Shown one piece after another: positions 1 through 17,554 of a DNA stretch of 64,000 bases. The stretch covers positions 1-64,000 of the forward strand of contig JAMDHS010000073.1 of assembly GCA_029717555.1 (NCBI GenBank), read 5' to 3'. Source of the stretch: Peribolospora baueri (lineage: Eukaryota; Basidiomycota; Peribolosporomycetes; Peribolosporales; Peribolosporaceae). The position numbers were made by a program, and so were the translations under genes. A model generated the notes under the pieces. The model saw nothing but the letters and a program-made list of their open reading frames with translations, made no database searches and was not told the DNA's origin. Every line of letters starts with the position of its first letter. Positions within the stretch are counted from its first letter, which is position 1.

Positions 1-2137
1 ACTTGCACTAGAGCTGGAGAGGAGAAGGTTTGTTTTATATATTAATTAATAAAACCCTGTTTCTTTAGTGCAGCACTAAATTGAGTATCTCGATACTGAA
101 TAGCTGCTGCTAGTGCTGCTTCACTGCACCGGCATTGTCTGGCATCCCCGTCCATCCGTCCGTCCGTCCATCCGTCCATCTCGCCATGCATCGCTCGCTG
201 ACCGTCCGTCCGTCCGCCTCTGTCCAGTAGCTCGTGTCCCATCGCGTAGATCCGTTCCGTGCTCCCACCGTCGTTCATCCCTTCTCGCGTCGTCCGTGTC
301 GACTGGACCTGCCCTTAATGTCGTTTTTTTTTTTTTCTTTTCTTTCTTCTTGTCCCATGTTGGTCATGCTCCCTCCCTTGTCTATATCTCCCCTCCTTCC
401 TTTACTTTTTTTTGTCCTCCATTTCGCTCTTTCCTCCCGCCCTCGCCTCGCCCCGCTCGTCCGCGTCCGTCCGTCCGCCGTCGGTGGTACCCACCGCCCG
501 CCGGCTGGCTTTGTATGCTCTCGACCGTCTCCCCTCCCCTCCCCCCTCCTCACCTATCCTCGTCTCTTCTCGGTCGTCGCGTTGTAACTGTATCTATCTC
601 TCGTCCGTATGAATTCCCCTGTCCGGCTTCGCTTGGCGTCGGTTGCCTCTTCGTGGTACTACTCGTGCTCGAGTGTTCTCTTACTCGTGTGGACAGGTAC
701 TCGATTGTCGCTGGGTCCGATGACTACGATTCGTCGATGCGCTCGTTTCTTCGATTTCAACAGGATGGTTCGATTCGGTTCGACAGCTCTCGCTCGACTC
801 GACGCGGCTGTGCTCGTGACGTGACTTGTCGTGACTTGTCGTCGCGTGTCGTGACGTGACGTGACGTGACGTGACGTGACGTGGGCCGAGTCAGGTGGTA
901 GATGAAGGACAGCCATCCATCCCACCGTCTGGACTCGACTGACGCCGACGACGTGGTGGCGTGATGTAATGAAATGTAATAGCAATGCGATGCGATTCAT
1001 CCGGACGTCGTCGTCGCCGTCGTCACCGTCCCATTCATTCGTCACGCGCCCCTTCCCTTATCCGTCTCTCTCTCGCAAAGAAAGAGTCATTCCTTCGTGA
1101 TCGTCCGTCACTTCGCCCGGCTCTCGCTGCATCGCCACGCCTCGCTTCGCCACCGGCTCCACTCCGATCGTCCGTGCGCACTGACGGCCATCGCGTGGCG
1201 GTGGCCGTCACCGAACCCGAGCCCGAGCCGAAGGCCGAGACCGGCGTTTCAACCCTGCTGCGGCACGAGCAGAGAAGCATGACTCGCACTCCCTTCTCCG
1301 CCGCAGCCGCGTCGTCCTTACCCCTCTGTTGTATTGCCGTCTTACAAACGCCCGAAAGGGCGCCCTCGTGGACCGCGACGGCGCGTTGTAATCGGGTGTT
1401 ACGGCGGGGTGTAATGCGATTTCAAGTCTTCGCCATCGTTCGCCGCCGCTCGCCGTCGCCCCGCTCCGCCCGGCCGGCGGTGGCGAGTGTGGTGACTCGT
1501 CGAACACTCGACTCATCTCATCTTTCTCTTCCCCCACCGACTCACCGATGCTTCACCTCGTCCACACCTACAAATCCAAGCTGCCGCCCCCCATCGCTTC
1601 CCTCTTCCTCCACTCCACAACGCCCCTTCTCCATTAATCCCGTCGCCCAAGTTCAAGTTCGTCTCTCGCTCATCACCAACCTCGCGTCGCCTCGCACTCG
1701 CACCCACCCACCCCCTCTCCGGTCGCGCCCACCAACCGCCGCCTCGCCACCTGCGTTCTAGGGTGCGGGCCTCCTAGACACAAACAGTGAGTCCGAGCCT
1801 CCATCCGCTTGCTTCGACCGCAGTGCGCATCCCAGCCGAGCATCTCGTTCCCGCAGTCGGTCGTACTTTCTTCCTTCCGTGTGGCGGCCGCTCACCTGCC
1901 GCCACCCGTCTCGCTTCTCTGTGGCGATCCCCCTTTCTCCTAGCACTCCATCTCGCCTGTTTAAAATGTTCTTCAACGTCGCCAAGGCCGTCTCGGGGTC
2001 CCAGTAAGCTTTCTACCCAGAAAAGCTACTAGGGACCTCGGGGCACGTGGCCTCGTCCTCCGTCATCGTCAACAACTCGGTTTTCGTCGTCACCGGCTGC
2101 CTGTATTTTCTTCCAACCCCCCGCCCCCGCCCCCGCC
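1..2137. other. Left-edge non-coding stretch upstream of the cyclin gene
   Basis: The first 110 bases are AT-rich, unlike the rest. The remainder is pyrimidine-rich with short CCGT/TCCG runs and no reading frame that resembles a protein family. A short upstream frame starts with ATG at 1966 and stops at 2005-2007 (MFFNVAKAVSGSQ). It could be a leader uORF, or a first exon ending at the GTAAGC donor at 2004. I take the stretch as promoter and 5' leader. Confidence 0.5.
851..883. repeat. Tandem GACGT repeat (TGACGTG units)
   Basis: Six to seven perfect 5-bp units of GACGT follow a degenerate stretch with related GTGACTTGTC units. Each junction makes TGACGTG, which contains the half-site bound by CREB/ATF-type bZIP proteins. 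It lies about 1.3 kb upstream of the cyclin ATG. It may be a plain microsatellite or a bZIP binding array; the sequence alone cannot tell. Confidence 0.6.
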
Positions 2138-4018
2138 ATGACCTCTCCTCTTCCCAGCCCACTCCTCATCCGCCACGATGTATCCGACGACGCAGAAGCA
2201 AGGCCATGGCATCTGACCGGACAGCGCGGCCACTCGGCCGCCGCCGCCGCTCATCATGCCGACGCGTCTTCCTTCAGCGCCGCATCTTCCTTCTCCGCCG
2301 CTTCCGCCGCCACCTCCATCTCCGCTCGCATAACGCCACCCTTCTTGGCCGATGTCGCGAGCGATCTCTCCTATGCGCCCGACGCCGCCGCGAGGCCCGT
2401 CGAGCACTGCATGCGTCCTCATCTCTTTTGCTCTCACGACGTCTGGGCCACCGGTCCCACCGTCGTTCCCTTAGCGCTATGTGGTCGTGGTCGTACCGCG
2501 GCCGTCATGATGCCCACCAAGGTCTGTGGCGCCAAGAGGCGCCGCCCCGCCAATGACGACGTGCCTCCCTCGCCGCCTTCCTCCAATCCCTCTCTTTCCT
2601 CTCTCCCCAACGTTTCGCTCTCCGTCAGGAGCTCGTTCAGCACCCTCGGCAGCGGATCGTCGCGCAGCGCAGAGCAAGTCGATGTCTCCACCGCTGACGA
2701 GCCCAACGCCGCGCTTCCTCAGGTCAAAGCCAACGCCGGCCCCGACTGTCCCGTGAGCGGCGCGGGCGGAAAGAAAGGGGAGAACAGGAAGTGCAAGGCC
2801 GAGATCGTGACCGCACTCGTCGGTGAGTCGTCGTTGATGGGGTCGCTGATGTGACGACGGGAGCGGGCGTAGGGCGACTGCATGCTGTGGCGTCGTCTTT
2901 GTATGAGCGGATGTGCTGAGTGTGAGTGAGTTCGTCGCCTCATAGATACGGCCGCATCGACGATCGAGGCTATCTGGCAGCCCATTCCGCCTGCCACGCT
3001 CGCCGGTCGGAGCCTCAGTGCGGACGCCTCGTCGGGCGTGCTCCCCTTGCGTGTCTTCATCCAAGAGACCCTCCGTCGATCCCGGACCAGCTGCTCGACT
3101 CTCCAAGTCGCCCTGCTGTATTGCTTGCGTGGCTCCGAGGCGGTCAAGGATCGTCGGATGGCCCTCAAGGTTGCTGAGGAAGGTCCGTTGGCCAGCGTCG
3201 ACCTCGGTCACGAGATCGACGCCAGCGTCAGGACCGTCTTCGGTCTGCCTAGTCCAGCGCTCTCGTCGGCCAGCTCATTTGACGGGGTCGTCTTCAACGA
3301 CAGGACCGTCGTAGAGGTACTCGTCGACTTTGCCACCGCCTCGCCCCGGTCGTCGACCTTGTCGTCGTCGTCGTTGTCGTCGTCGTCGTCGTCGTCGTCG
3401 TCCACCGCGTCGTCACGTCGGAGTAGCCTCGCCGCCGGCTCTGTCGATAATGCATCTCCGTTTCCTCCCACCCCACCCTCGTCCCAGCCATCGCCGTCCG
3501 AGCGCAAGGCGTCGTCTCCGCTGCCCTCCATTTCGCCTTCGCCGCCGACGACGTCGAGCATTTCTGCTGATCCGACCCTATGCGGTCGACGGATGTTCCT
3601 CGCCTCGCTTATCGTGGCCAGCAAGTTCTTGCAGGACCGGAACTACTCGAACAAGGCGTGGAGCAAAATCTCCGGTCTGCCCGTCAAGGAGATCAACCGC
3701 GTCGAGCGTCTCTTCCTCGCCCTCCTCGGCTATGAGCTGAGCGTGAGCCCGGAGGTGTGGAAGGCGTGGATGAGGCTTTTGGAAGGCAGGGTCTTCCGTC
3801 TCGGCAAGGAGCGCGCTGAGGCGAGGCAGCGTGAAATGGCGCACGCCGTCGCGGACAAGCTCGAGCAGGCGCAGGCGCAGGACCGACGTCCGACCAAGAT
3901 GGCTCGGCGCGCTCTCGGGCGGTCTCACTCCGACCTCGTATCCGTTCCTCCTCCATGGTTTTCCCCCGCTCTGATGACTCCCCCATCCTTCCCCTGTACC
4001 ATCTCCCTGTCCGTCTAG
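2138..4018 (+). CDS. PHO85-type (PCL/PHO80-like) cyclin
   Basis: Two exons, 2138-2822 and 2946-4018, join in frame to 585 residues. The C-terminal part carries the cyclin fold of the PCL family: DTAASTIEAIW, then PLRVFIQETLRRSR, then after a Ser/Pro-rich insertion MFLASLIVASKFLQDRNYS and ERLFLALLGYELSV. Such cyclins activate a PHO85/CDK5-type kinase, usually in G1 control, polarity or phosphate and nutrient signalling. The insertion inside the fold includes a run of about a dozen Ser encoded by TCG/GTC repeats near 3360-3405. The N-terminal 120 residues are low-complexity, so the start is uncertain: the Met pair at 2507/2510 is an equally good start, which would leave an ACGCGT at 2262-2267 in the leader. 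Family assignment is firm; the exact PCL subgroup is not. Confidence 0.85.
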
Positions 4019-6520
4019 CCCCCTCCTTCTCCCCGCACTTTTTCTTTTTCTTTTTTTTTTTAACCTTTTGTTTTCCTTTTTTCGCCTTCCCTCTCCTTCC
4101 TTTCTTCGCGCCCGCCCGCCCGCCAGTGCGCGGTCGGTCCGCAGTGGCCGGTCGGCCCTTGCCTTGCGACCCGTTCGCCCGTCCTCGTCTTTTTTCGGTC
4201 GTCCTTCCTCCCTCCTGTTCCGCCAGCGTCTGTACACGTGTCTTTTTCATTTGAGTGTTTCGCCGCTTCCTTCGAATTGGTAATCCAATCCCATCCCACA
4301 ACATCCCATCCCATGTTTGATTCCCCTCTCGCCATTTCGTGCGATCGATCATTCGCGTTCGCGTCTCGCGTGCGACGTCGGGTGCCGCATTGGTGGGGCG
4401 ATTTTATGGAGGGACGAAGACAGGACCGGGACCGGGACCGGGTGGCAAGCGACCGTGCCGTGCCGTGCTGCGCGGTGCTGTAGCCGCAGTCGCAGCCGCA
4501 GTCGCAGCCGCAGCGACGTCAGCCCACCCCACCCATCTCTCTATCTATCTCGCTATCTATGCCATCTATCTATCTATCTATCCTGCTAGCGAGATGCGAG
4601 ATGCGAGATCGGCTGTGTTCTGCCTCCGTTGGGCGTGAGGAGAGGAGAGGAGGGGAGAGGTCGGGTGGGATGTTATGTAGCTGGCTAGCTGTTGTGTCTG
4701 TCTGTCTGTCTCGCTGGCTGGCTCATCGGATCGATGGGCGACGACGTGGGGTTGCCATCCATCCATCCATCCATCCATCCATCCATCCATCCATCCATCT
4801 ATCCATCATCTATCTATCTCTATCTGCGTGCGTGCGTGCCTGTCTGTCTGTCTGCCCGTCGATGGCCGCTTTTCTTGCCTTTGCTTTTTCTTTTGCTTCA
4901 TCATCATGATCATGGACGAGCGTGACCGAGCCGAAGAAAGTATCTATAGCGTTAACGACGGAGATTCGATTTCGCCGTTCGGTTCGCCGTTCGTTCCTAG
5001 CTCGGATCTGTCGGTGGGTGGGTGGGATGGGTGGACGATCAGATCGGGTGCGGATATGATCAGAGGGAATCATCGCGAGCACCTCCCACCCAGCCTGGCG
5101 GAAGCGGGCGCGGACGGGCGCGGATGGAGGGCGTGGGCGTTTTTATTTTTTTTGTTATTCTGGTTGTTGCTCGCTTTGGAGCTGCTCTTGTGAGAGTGTG
5201 ATACTGTCTGCGCTGGACAGACGGATCGGCTTTCTTTCTTTCTTTCTTGCTTGCTTGCTTTCCTTTTTCTTTCTTTCTTTCTTTCTTTTCGTTCCTTCTT
5301 TCCCTCTTTCCGTCCGTCCATCTATCTGCCTTTCTCCGTCCGTCTGTCTTCCTCCGGGCTGCTGTCGGCAAACGGGCATCAGATCAGGGACGGGTATCTT
5401 CGTGACGTGCAGCGCTCGTGCGACTCTCCCTCGAGTCTCCCCGTTCCTTCTACTCCACTCCCCTCGAATAGCTGGCTGTCATCGCCTTGCTCGCTCTTCT
5501 TCTCTCTATTCTCTATTCCTCCCTACGCCAGGGCCAGCGCCAAAGCCAGCGTTCGCTCCCGCCTCTCATCCGCCCGCCTGCCCGGCCAAGCACCCGGGCC
5601 CTTCCGGTCTGACTGACTGACACCTCCGCTCGTCTCCATCTATCCACGCACGCACAAACTCTTCATCCGACGTCCTCGTCACCATCCTTCCAACCACCAT
5701 CCTTCCTTCCTTCTATTCACTCCTCCATCCACCCTCCCTCTCCTCCCCTCCATCTCCACCCCACCTCCTCTCTTACGCCGCGTCCCCCTCCTTTTCCCCA
5801 GACGCCAGACGCCAGACGCCAGCTCGAGCTCGTGCGGATCCAGAATCCAAGCAAGGACCGGCCGGCACAGCACAGCATCGCATCGCACGACGTGCGCTCG
5901 CACAGTGGTGGCGTGAGTGCCTACGCTGGCGCTCTTACGATCGCAACGGACGAGCGAGACAAGAGACGAGACGAGGCGAAACAGACAAGAAAAGACGAGA
6001 CAAGACGGTGAGCGCGTGTCCCCCGTTCGAGTCGCTGTGTAGTCCGTTACGCATCAAGTTGGCGGCGCAGACACAGACACAGACAAGGGCAGAGGGTGCT
6101 CTGGCTACGACGAGCTGGTCAACGCCGTGTCTCCGATTAGGTCGCGACCGCCGAACCTTGTGCTCTCTCTCCCGCTCGCTGCTTCTCTCCGCCCGCCGTG
6201 CTCACCGTCGTCGCTCGCTCTCCTCTCTCATCATCATCACGACGACAACGACGACGACGGCGATACCACCACCCTCTCGTATCTCTTCACCCCATCGACG
6301 ACCAGACGCTCTCTGACCACCGAATACCACCGCCACTCCCACCTCCCTCCCCCTCTCCTCCCTCGTCCCCGGCCCCCGCCTGCGATCGCCCACCATTCCC
6401 TCCTTCACATCCTCCGCCTCTCCTAACCCTCCCCCATCACCACGACGACCAGCCCCGACCACTGATCGTCGCATAGGCTTCCAACCAGCCCATTTGTCTT
6501 CTCCCTCCTCTCTCCACAAC
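4019..6520. other. Intergenic stretch between cyclin and areA with many microsatellites
   Basis: No frame resembles a known protein. It holds T-runs and CTTT runs (5230-5290), CCAT and TCTA tracts (4755-4822), GCAGTC/GCAGCC repeats (4482-4520) and CT-rich sequence up to the areA start. The last kilobase is probably the areA promoter and long 5' leader. Confidence 0.6.
4755..4822. repeat. CCAT and TCTA tetranucleotide microsatellite
   Basis: About eleven CCAT units run from 4755 to 4799 and are followed by TCTA-type units to about 4822. A related TCTA tract lies at 4546-4580. No gene overlaps them. Confidence 0.85.
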
Positions 6521-12049
<5,529 letters not shown>

Positions 12050-12739
12050 CCACCTTTTTTTTCGCTTCTTCCTCCCTTTTCCTCGATGCCCGTTGGCCCC
12101 GATTCGCCCGCCCTCCAACAGATCGCAGCGCCTCTTTAAAGTCTTCTCTTCTCGCCTCCGCCGTCTCTCGCGTCTCCCTTCTCCTTCGTCTTTGGATTTT
12201 CCGGCGTCGCAGTCTTCCACTTTCTTTCTCCTCCTTTCCCTGCTTTTCTTTGCCCCCCGGTCCGTCCGTCCGCCCGCCCAAGTCGGTGATAGAGTCGCAA
12301 ACCCAACCGTGTACTTGTAGCGATGTCGCTTTTCTGTCTTCCCTCTTGTCGGTCGATCTTACCTGCCTCCCCTTCTTCCTCTTCCTTTCACGCCGTCATG
12401 AACTTCGAATATCTACCCCGGTGACGCACCATGGGGCTCCCCGCCGGAACGGAAGACGAATGATATTGCTCCAGATTACAAGAAGCCGCCGAACCAAGCT
12501 GATCATGTCAAGCGTCCGTCCGACAGACCATCAAACATCTCCGTACCGCTCTCGCGCACCTGTAAAGGGGAAAGAAAGGAAAACGAAGAAGAAAAAAGAC
12601 CGAGCGGCCAAGGGGATTACGATGGGGGCCGATGTTAGCCATGTCCATGCTTTTCCTTTTTTTTCCCTGCGAAAGAGAGAGAGAGAGAGAGAAAGAGAGA
12701 GAGCGATGCCACAGTGAGGCCATATATGGCCTGGTTGGG
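12050..12739. other. Shared 3' region of convergent areA and RBM5-like genes
   Basis: CT-rich sequence follows the areA stop, with a GA-repeat patch near 12675-12707. No protein-like frame is seen. The two genes converge here, so their 3' untranslated regions may overlap. Confidence 0.6.
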
Positions 12740-15700
12740 TCACCGCTCGTGTCTCGACAGCTGACCATCCTTAGCTTGCTGCAAATAGCCTTTCCAACCG
12801 CCGCTCTTGTAGTCGGCCATCGCCGAGGCATCTCTCTTCTTCGACGAGCCCAGTCCCGCCCCTTGCGCGTAGACCGCTGCTTGAACGGGGTCCGTTCGCC
12901 CTTCGCCGGAGGCGCCCAAACCCACGCCCTCGGCCCAGCCCATCTTTCGAAGCATCTGGTTGCCCACGTTCGATTCCTCGATATTATCCTTCTTCGGTTC
13001 AGCCGGAGCGGGCGGCGGGGGCGAAGGCGCCTTAGGTCCTTCGAAGAAGCGCTGCTGACGTTTGCGAGACGCGTTCACCGGCGGCACTTCCGGCTGACCG
13101 TACACCGCTCGGCGTAAGAGTGCCCGATCGCGATACTTGGGTTGCCCGCCTTCGCCGGCCGTCTCGCCTCCGGCGCCACCTCCGGTCTGGGCCGAAATGG
13201 GTACGAAGCCGCCGCCCGGCGTGCTGCTGCTGGCGGCAGATGCTTGCGATGAGCCTTTCCGTTCGGCTCCTTTCTTGCGCGCCACCGGGTCTTGCAAGTT
13301 TCGCTGTGGACAGTTCGAAAACGAGTCAGAAGGGGCACGATGCTTGGGTTAGCCTTCGGTCCGGGGACGCGGGAGGACCGAGGATGATCATGAGAAGGTT
13401 GCACACGGCTAGGGAGAATTCGAAAGGAGAGAGGAGAAAGATGCGAGCCTTGTGTAAGTCCGATTCTCTCTCGTGGCGCTTCAGCCTCTCGGACGACTTG
13501 AACTGGCGCTGGCAAAGTAAGCAAGCCATGCGCGATGGGTCGGCGAAGTCGAACTGAGCTGCAATGTCAACATCGTCTCGGGGCTGAGCCGCGGCAGGCG
13601 CTACTTCATCGACGGGAGGCCCCTGCACGTCTTCGTTGTCGCCAAAGGCCGACGCGAGGGCATTCTGACGGTGAGAAACATAGCAGTTCCAAGGGCGAGC
13701 ACGTCAGTTGTCTGTTCAAGACGGACAAAGTCACCGCAATGCGGCGTTCGAGTCCCACAGGTTTCCCAGCTGGTCCCACCACATTATCTGTCTCTTCTTT
13801 TGGTGTCCTCAGCTCGTCTTGCTTCACGTTCCATTTCTGGATATTGATGGCAATCTACGTCGTAGGTGGAAGCGAATCGCAAGAAGTATGAGAGTAGTTC
13901 TGGCGGCCGAACAACGTGGCCAGGACGTCGCTCACCTTCTTACTGCCGACAAGTGCAGACGGCTTTTTCGCTTTGTCGGTCTTTCGCGCTGTGTTAAGAC
14001 AGTCCGCAAATTGGAGAGTGAGATGGCTGTTTGGAGCGTGTGAGAACATCGGGTTTAACAAACCCTTGGTTTCGACGCTGCGAGCAGGCAATGAAACAGG
14101 AGACAAAGGTTAGCGCGAGCATCATCGGACCCAAGGACAATGCCACTGACGAGGTGATCGTCGACTCAGGAGCAGCCTTGGACTTGTTCGATGCCTCTTC
14201 TTCTGCAGGGCGGATAAAGGACAAAGATCGGACTCCTTCCGGATGAGCAAATGGAACCCTACTTTCTCTCCCTTCCATCGTTGCATTACCTTCCAGCTTG
14301 GCCTTCTTGGACGGCCGCTCCTCCACCGCATCCCGTCCATTCTCTCTCGGCCTGGCATGCCTATTCCTCCAAACGCCGACTCTGGCGCCCTTGTCCCAAT
14401 AGATTCTTTCCTTCCCATCGACGTCGCGAAACGACCAGGACTTCTGCTGCAAATTTTGAGGATCGGCAAGCGGGAAAGCCGATTCGGGGTTGCTGAACGT
14501 CACCGCCAGAGGCGGTCCTCCTCCGTCCTTGCTCCTGCTACCGGTGGACTCAGACGGCTGGATGCGGAAACCTGTAGGGAAGGCTTGGGGCGAGAGGATA
14601 CGAGCAAGCGCTTGCTTTGCGGCCTGTGGGAATGGAGGAGTGAGCAAGGACTCGCAGGTTTATTTCGGCGAAGCGAACGATAGCAACACTAACCTCGACA
14701 TCGATGTATCGGGCGAAAGCGAACTCCCAACTGCCGTTCGTTTGGCGGTCTCGAACAAGCAAGACCTCCTTTAGCTCTGAAAGGGCCTCGCTACCGACGT
14801 CTAGAAGCGACGCTGCGACATCCACCTCACGGACATGAGGGCGGAGACCGCGAAGGAGTAACGTGTCGCTGGGCTGAGCGCCGATGTCCCTACTACCGTC
14901 GTTACCGTGTGCGTTGAGTGGCGCCTTGGACGATACGGTGGGGCGGTCGTTGGTCCTCTCCTCGTTTTTGGCGAAATCGAGACGGATTCTCCGTCTCTTC
15001 TCTAACATTGTGCCTCCACGGGGAGGCTCACCTTCGCGTGAAGAAGGCAATGGGCCGAGGAAGCGCTCAGGATCGTCGATACCTGGATAATACTTCTCGA
15101 CGAAATCGGTTGCGGCATCGACTGTTGCGAAGCGAAGGAATGCATAACCCCGAGGAAGGCCAGTGGTCCGGTCTCGGATCGCCGAAATGGTCGGAAGAGG
15201 TACGTCGGGGAGAAGGGAAGACACGAGTGTGTGCAGCTGACGAGTGACAATATACGCGTCAGACCGACACGCTAGAGGAACGTCCACTATGCCAACGAGC
15301 CGAGTGTCAACTTCTAATGGTTTCTCGCTTACCTTGGCTTCGTCCACATCCTTGTCTAAACCCTGTAGAATGACATCCGTGCTAGGCTCTGTCGCTGTAA
15401 ACGGCCTGGACCTGCTTTCCTCGGAAACGTCATACGGCGAAGCCCGACGCCGGTGGAAGAGATCATGCTCCCATCGGTCGTATGGTCTATCGCGCGAGTC
15501 GCGAACTTCGGCCCTTCGATAGGGCGGCGGAGAACGCGAGCGGCTCCGAGACCTTCCCCTTCTGTAGGGAGGCGGCGAAGGCGGTGACCGAGGCGGCCCT
15601 GAACGGCGGTAATACGGCGGACTAGGGGAAGAAGAGGAAAGACGGCGTCGACGCCCATATGGAGAGACAGATCTGGACCTGGACCTTCGTCGGGATGGAG

Positions 15701-16571
15701 ATGGCGAGCGCAAGGGTGGGTAGCCCCTTGAGGGAGGACTGTCGCGGTATCTCCGCGGAGGGGGAGAACGCGACCTCCGTAGTGGAGTCGGTGAGCGACG
15801 GGGAGGAGGGGGACGTCTTTGAGTGTCTTGCGGAGGGCTCGCCGGGCGAGGAGGAGGAGCTCTAGGTGTGGGATCATAGTCCTCATTCGCGCCCGGAAAG
15901 GGTGTTTTTGATGTGCCTGGCCGCGCAGGCTTCAAATTGTCGTACTGGTGGTAGGGGGCATGTAAAGGAGGCGGCTGATGCCTCGGAAGGCCTTCCTCCA
16001 AAGGCCGGCGGTCATATCTCTTTTCGGTTCGCGCCATTGGAGGCACAGGTGGACCTTGCCAGGGCGGAGCGAAGTTCGGTGGCGCTGCACGAGCCAGTTC
16101 GGGAGGAGGGTGCGCTGACTGTCCAGAGTAGCTTCCGTCCGGTTCAGAAGCATTCGGGTGGCGAGAAAGCGATGGAGGATATGAATAAGAACGATATGCC
16201 TCTCCTTCAGCTGAGCCTCGATATATGGGGTCATTGCTCGTCGATGGTGACACGGCGTTCAGAGAATGGGGAGCCGGGGGCGAGCGTGCTGGGAGACCTT
16301 CACGCGACGGAGGCATAGGTGGAGCTGGAGGAAACGCCACGTACCGCCTGTCACCATCGTCGGGACGAGACGGATGCCTGGAGTAGCCGTTCCAGTTGGG
16401 CGGTGGCCTTGACGGGTCAAAGGGTGGGAGGCCACTATTCGGTGGAGAAGCTTGTGAAGGCCAGGGAGGCGACGGACCCGGGGGTTCGTGCGAGGGTGGA
16501 TGGTAAGAAGGCGTACCTGCGGGTGGCGGCTGGCCATACCCGTATGGGAAAGGCGGTGGCCGTCCTGCCAT
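12740..16571 (-). CDS. RBM5/RBM10-like splicing factor (RS, two RRM, C2H2, G-patch)
   Basis: Reading from 16571: a Pro-rich N-terminus (MAGRPPPFPYGYG), then an Arg/Ser region with RSRSRSPPPYRR. RRM 1 has VILQGL and RGYAFLRF and is split by an in-frame 96-base intron (15237-15332). RRM 2 has TLLLRGLRP and SWEFAFARY. Then come a C2H2 finger CLLCQRQFKSSERLKRHERE and a C-terminal G-patch NQMLRKMGWAEGVGLG. This order is that of RBM5/RBM10, nuclear proteins of the early spliceosome. Clear exons: 15333-16571, 14694-15236, 13449-13664 (finger) and 12740-13303 (G-patch). The exons between 13936 and 14623 are uncertain at one donor, and the intron after the finger begins GC rather than GT in my model. 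An upstream in-frame Met at 16769 is possible but would sit in the shared promoter. Confidence 0.82.
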
Positions 16572-16794
16572 ATTGTCAAGTCTGGTCTGCACCGATGCGC
16601 TGGCCTCGTATCCAAATGGTGGTGGTGAACAGGCAAGGGAAGGGGAGGTGGAAAGGGTGGTTCGGTTGGAAGGTGGCACGAAGTGCAAGGCCGATCCGGT
16701 AACCCTAACCTGCGCGCCCGGCTGATGTCGCCGGGTGACGGGCGACGAGAACATAGATATCGACCACAACCATCGTCAACCAAAGCTCGCAACA
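16572..16794. promoter_or_regulatory. Short divergent promoter with telobox-like AACCCTAACC
   Basis: Only 223 bases separate the RBM5-like and NDUFB4 start codons. AACCCTAACC at 16701-16710 resembles the telomere-repeat box bound by Myb-type factors (Tbf1, Teb1) in some fungal promoters. Its use here is inference. Confidence 0.45.
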
Positions 16795-17554
16795 ATGGCT
16801 GGAGGAGACTTTCGTGAGTAAAGGAGGCCACTCTTCAAGCCTGGATCGTTTCTCTTCGGCTCAACTAAAAGCATCCTGTTGCGCTTCCCGGCGTCTGTTT
16901 CGCTGCTCTCCCTACAAGACCCGGTCAAGGTAAGCGGTCAAAATGGAGAGGGTCTTCACTGAGATATGGTAGGCGGCCGATCTCTGACCAGCCCATACTT
17001 TTGCTCCTCGCCCATTTCGTTCAGATCGACCCCGCCATTGAGCGGTGGAACATGATGGTGCGTCTTCCTACCATCTTCCGTCATCTGCGACCTCTCACCC
17101 GACGGCCACCTCGCCTCCCCTCTTCTCCGGCCAGGACTGACCTACCGTTCTCCCCCGTCCACGCCTCCCTTCTTCCACACTTTCTTTCTCTCTCCGACGC
17201 AGCGTGATACGGTGTACCAACGTTTTCGTTTCGTTCCTCGCGCTACCAAGGCTGTCCTCGGTCTCGTCGTCGTCGTCCCCGCGCTGGCCGCTTATGTAGC
17301 CATCGACACGGACGTGAGTGGTGCAGTGTCCTTCCCTTCGAGGAAAGAGACAGAAGTGGACGTCATCGGGTTGGCTTTCGAGCCATTCCGCTCCGTTGAT
17401 TACAGGCATCTGACCCAGCTTGTTCCCCCGTTTGCCTCGTGATCTTGGTTCTTCTCGCAAACAGCGCAAATGGGACTTGCGAGGCAAGCGCCGCACCGAG
17501 TCGCTCTTACGTCAGGCTCCCGCTTCTGCGGCCGGTGAAGGCGATGAGGAATGA
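16795..17554 (+). CDS. NDUFB4: NADH:ubiquinone oxidoreductase subunit NDUFB4 (B15)
   Basis: Five exons (16795-16813, 16919-16929, 17025-17057, 17203-17313, 17465-17554) give 87 residues. The protein reads MAGGDFHPVKIDPAIERW, then YQRFRFVPRATKAVLG, one hydrophobic segment of about 20 residues (LGLVVVVPALAAYVAI), and RKWDLRGKRRTESLL. This matches the single-pass B15 accessory subunit of respiratory complex I in the inner mitochondrial membrane. No cleaved presequence is evident. Exon 2 is only 11 nt; it is needed to join HPVK to the DPAIERW block in frame. A larger exon 2 that uses an upstream acceptor breaks the frame. Confidence 0.87.
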
